A stretch of 5,431 bases of DNA, taken from Gammaproteobacteria bacterium. Its GTDB lineage: Bacteria > Pseudomonadota > Gammaproteobacteria > Arenicellales > DRJH01. This document shows, in pieces, positions 5,102 to 5,431 of this stretch. The stretch lies in contig DRJH01000194.1 in NCBI GenBank assembly GCA_011052285.1, forward strand, positions 1 to 5,431. The letters are read 5' to 3'. Both the position numbers and the translations under genes were made by a program. How positions within the stretch are numbered: position 1 is the stretch's first letter; each line of letters starts with the position of its first letter. The notes beneath the pieces were generated by a model that was not told the DNA's origin, searched no databases, and saw only the letters and a program-made list of their open reading frames with translations.

Positions 5102-5431
5102 TCAAATTATCTCTGATTTTACTGAAAACTGAATACTGGACGCTTGATAGAGTCGATCAATGATCTGCTCACTGAATTGTCGGGCTTCATTCAGTAAACT
5201 CAAGTCGGTTGGATAGCGGATAGCCTGGGGGGCTACCGTAGCATCGAGGATTAATTTCCCTTGTGGGGACGGGGCCTTCTCACAGCTGCCCTGTGAAGAG
5301 GAAGAGACCGGGTTCTGTTCTTGGGGTTCTTCAGGCTTGGAGGGATGGTCAGGATCCTGTTTTGTATCGGTGGATTCGACTCTCGATTCCGCTTTTACTG
5401 TTGGTTTCGGTTTTTTCCTGACCCCTTCCAG
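5102..5431 (-). pseudogene. Transposase C-terminal part, truncated (DDE type, IS1182/IS5-like)
   Basis: Reading the minus strand from the window edge, the frame is open for 109 residues to a TGA at 5104-5102. It begins LEGVRKKPKP and continues as a charged Pro/Glu/Ser-rich linker with no fixed fold. It then enters KLILDATVAPQAIRYPTDL and SLLNEAR.FSEQIIDRLY, the conserved region that follows such a linker in DDE transposases of IS1182/IS5-like elements and carries a catalytic-core Asp in LDAT. Known relatives continue well beyond this helix, usually with a Pro/Arg/Lys-rich segment. Here the sequence changes to QASSIQFSVKSEII and stops, so the C-terminus seems lost and the copy is probably inactive. 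The N-terminus is outside the window. The family assignment by memory of the motif is less certain than the call of transposase. Confidence 0.8.

Noticed and set aside
1..5431. CRISPR array, tRNA or rRNA gene
   Set aside because: I saw no regularly spaced repeats, no tRNA cloverleaf or TPsiC-arm signature and no rRNA-like sequence on either strand.

Overview
The window reads as a bacterial chromosome segment, most likely from a gammaproteobacterium. That placement is inferred from the style of the formate dehydrogenase and transposase and is not proven. It has two halves of different character.

Left half (1-2518): a conserved redox block on the + strand. It starts with the C-terminal 240 residues of a molybdenum/tungsten formate dehydrogenase alpha subunit (1-725). 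After a 248-base gap comes a 514-residue protein (974-2518) with two complete CDGSH iron-sulfur motifs fused to the FMN/3Fe-4S synthase domain of glutamate synthase. The glutaminase domain is absent. Both are iron-sulfur oxidoreductases and may share electrons, but a shared pathway is only inference.

Junction (2519-2717): this stretch holds the start of a possible exported protein, with a plausible promoter, start and signal peptide. Its frame then runs into the 3' end of a convergent gene, so it looks like the 5' remnant of a gene cut by a rearrangement.

Right half (2718-5431): a visibly more A/T-rich accessory segment. Two glycosyltransferase genes diverge from a 288-base intergenic region. 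The minus-strand gene (2718-3518) is a GT-A family 2 enzyme with the GWGGEDD signature of beta-1,4-galactosyltransferase-like proteins. The plus-strand gene (3807-5018) is a GT10 alpha-1,3-fucosyltransferase with a C-terminal PqqD-like domain. PqqD-like domains are the RiPP recognition elements that hold the leader of a peptide substrate. A 26-29 codon hydrophobic reading frame ends 26 bases before the fucosyltransferase. The right edge (5102-5431) is the C-terminal part of a transposase, minus strand, that seems to have lost its end.

The most unusual element is the fucosyltransferase-PqqD fusion. It suggests that sugar transfer may be guided to a ribosomal peptide, or to another carrier recognised by the PqqD-like domain. 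With the neighbouring galactosyltransferase-like enzyme, it could form a small peptide or glycan glycosylation cassette inserted beside a housekeeping redox locus.
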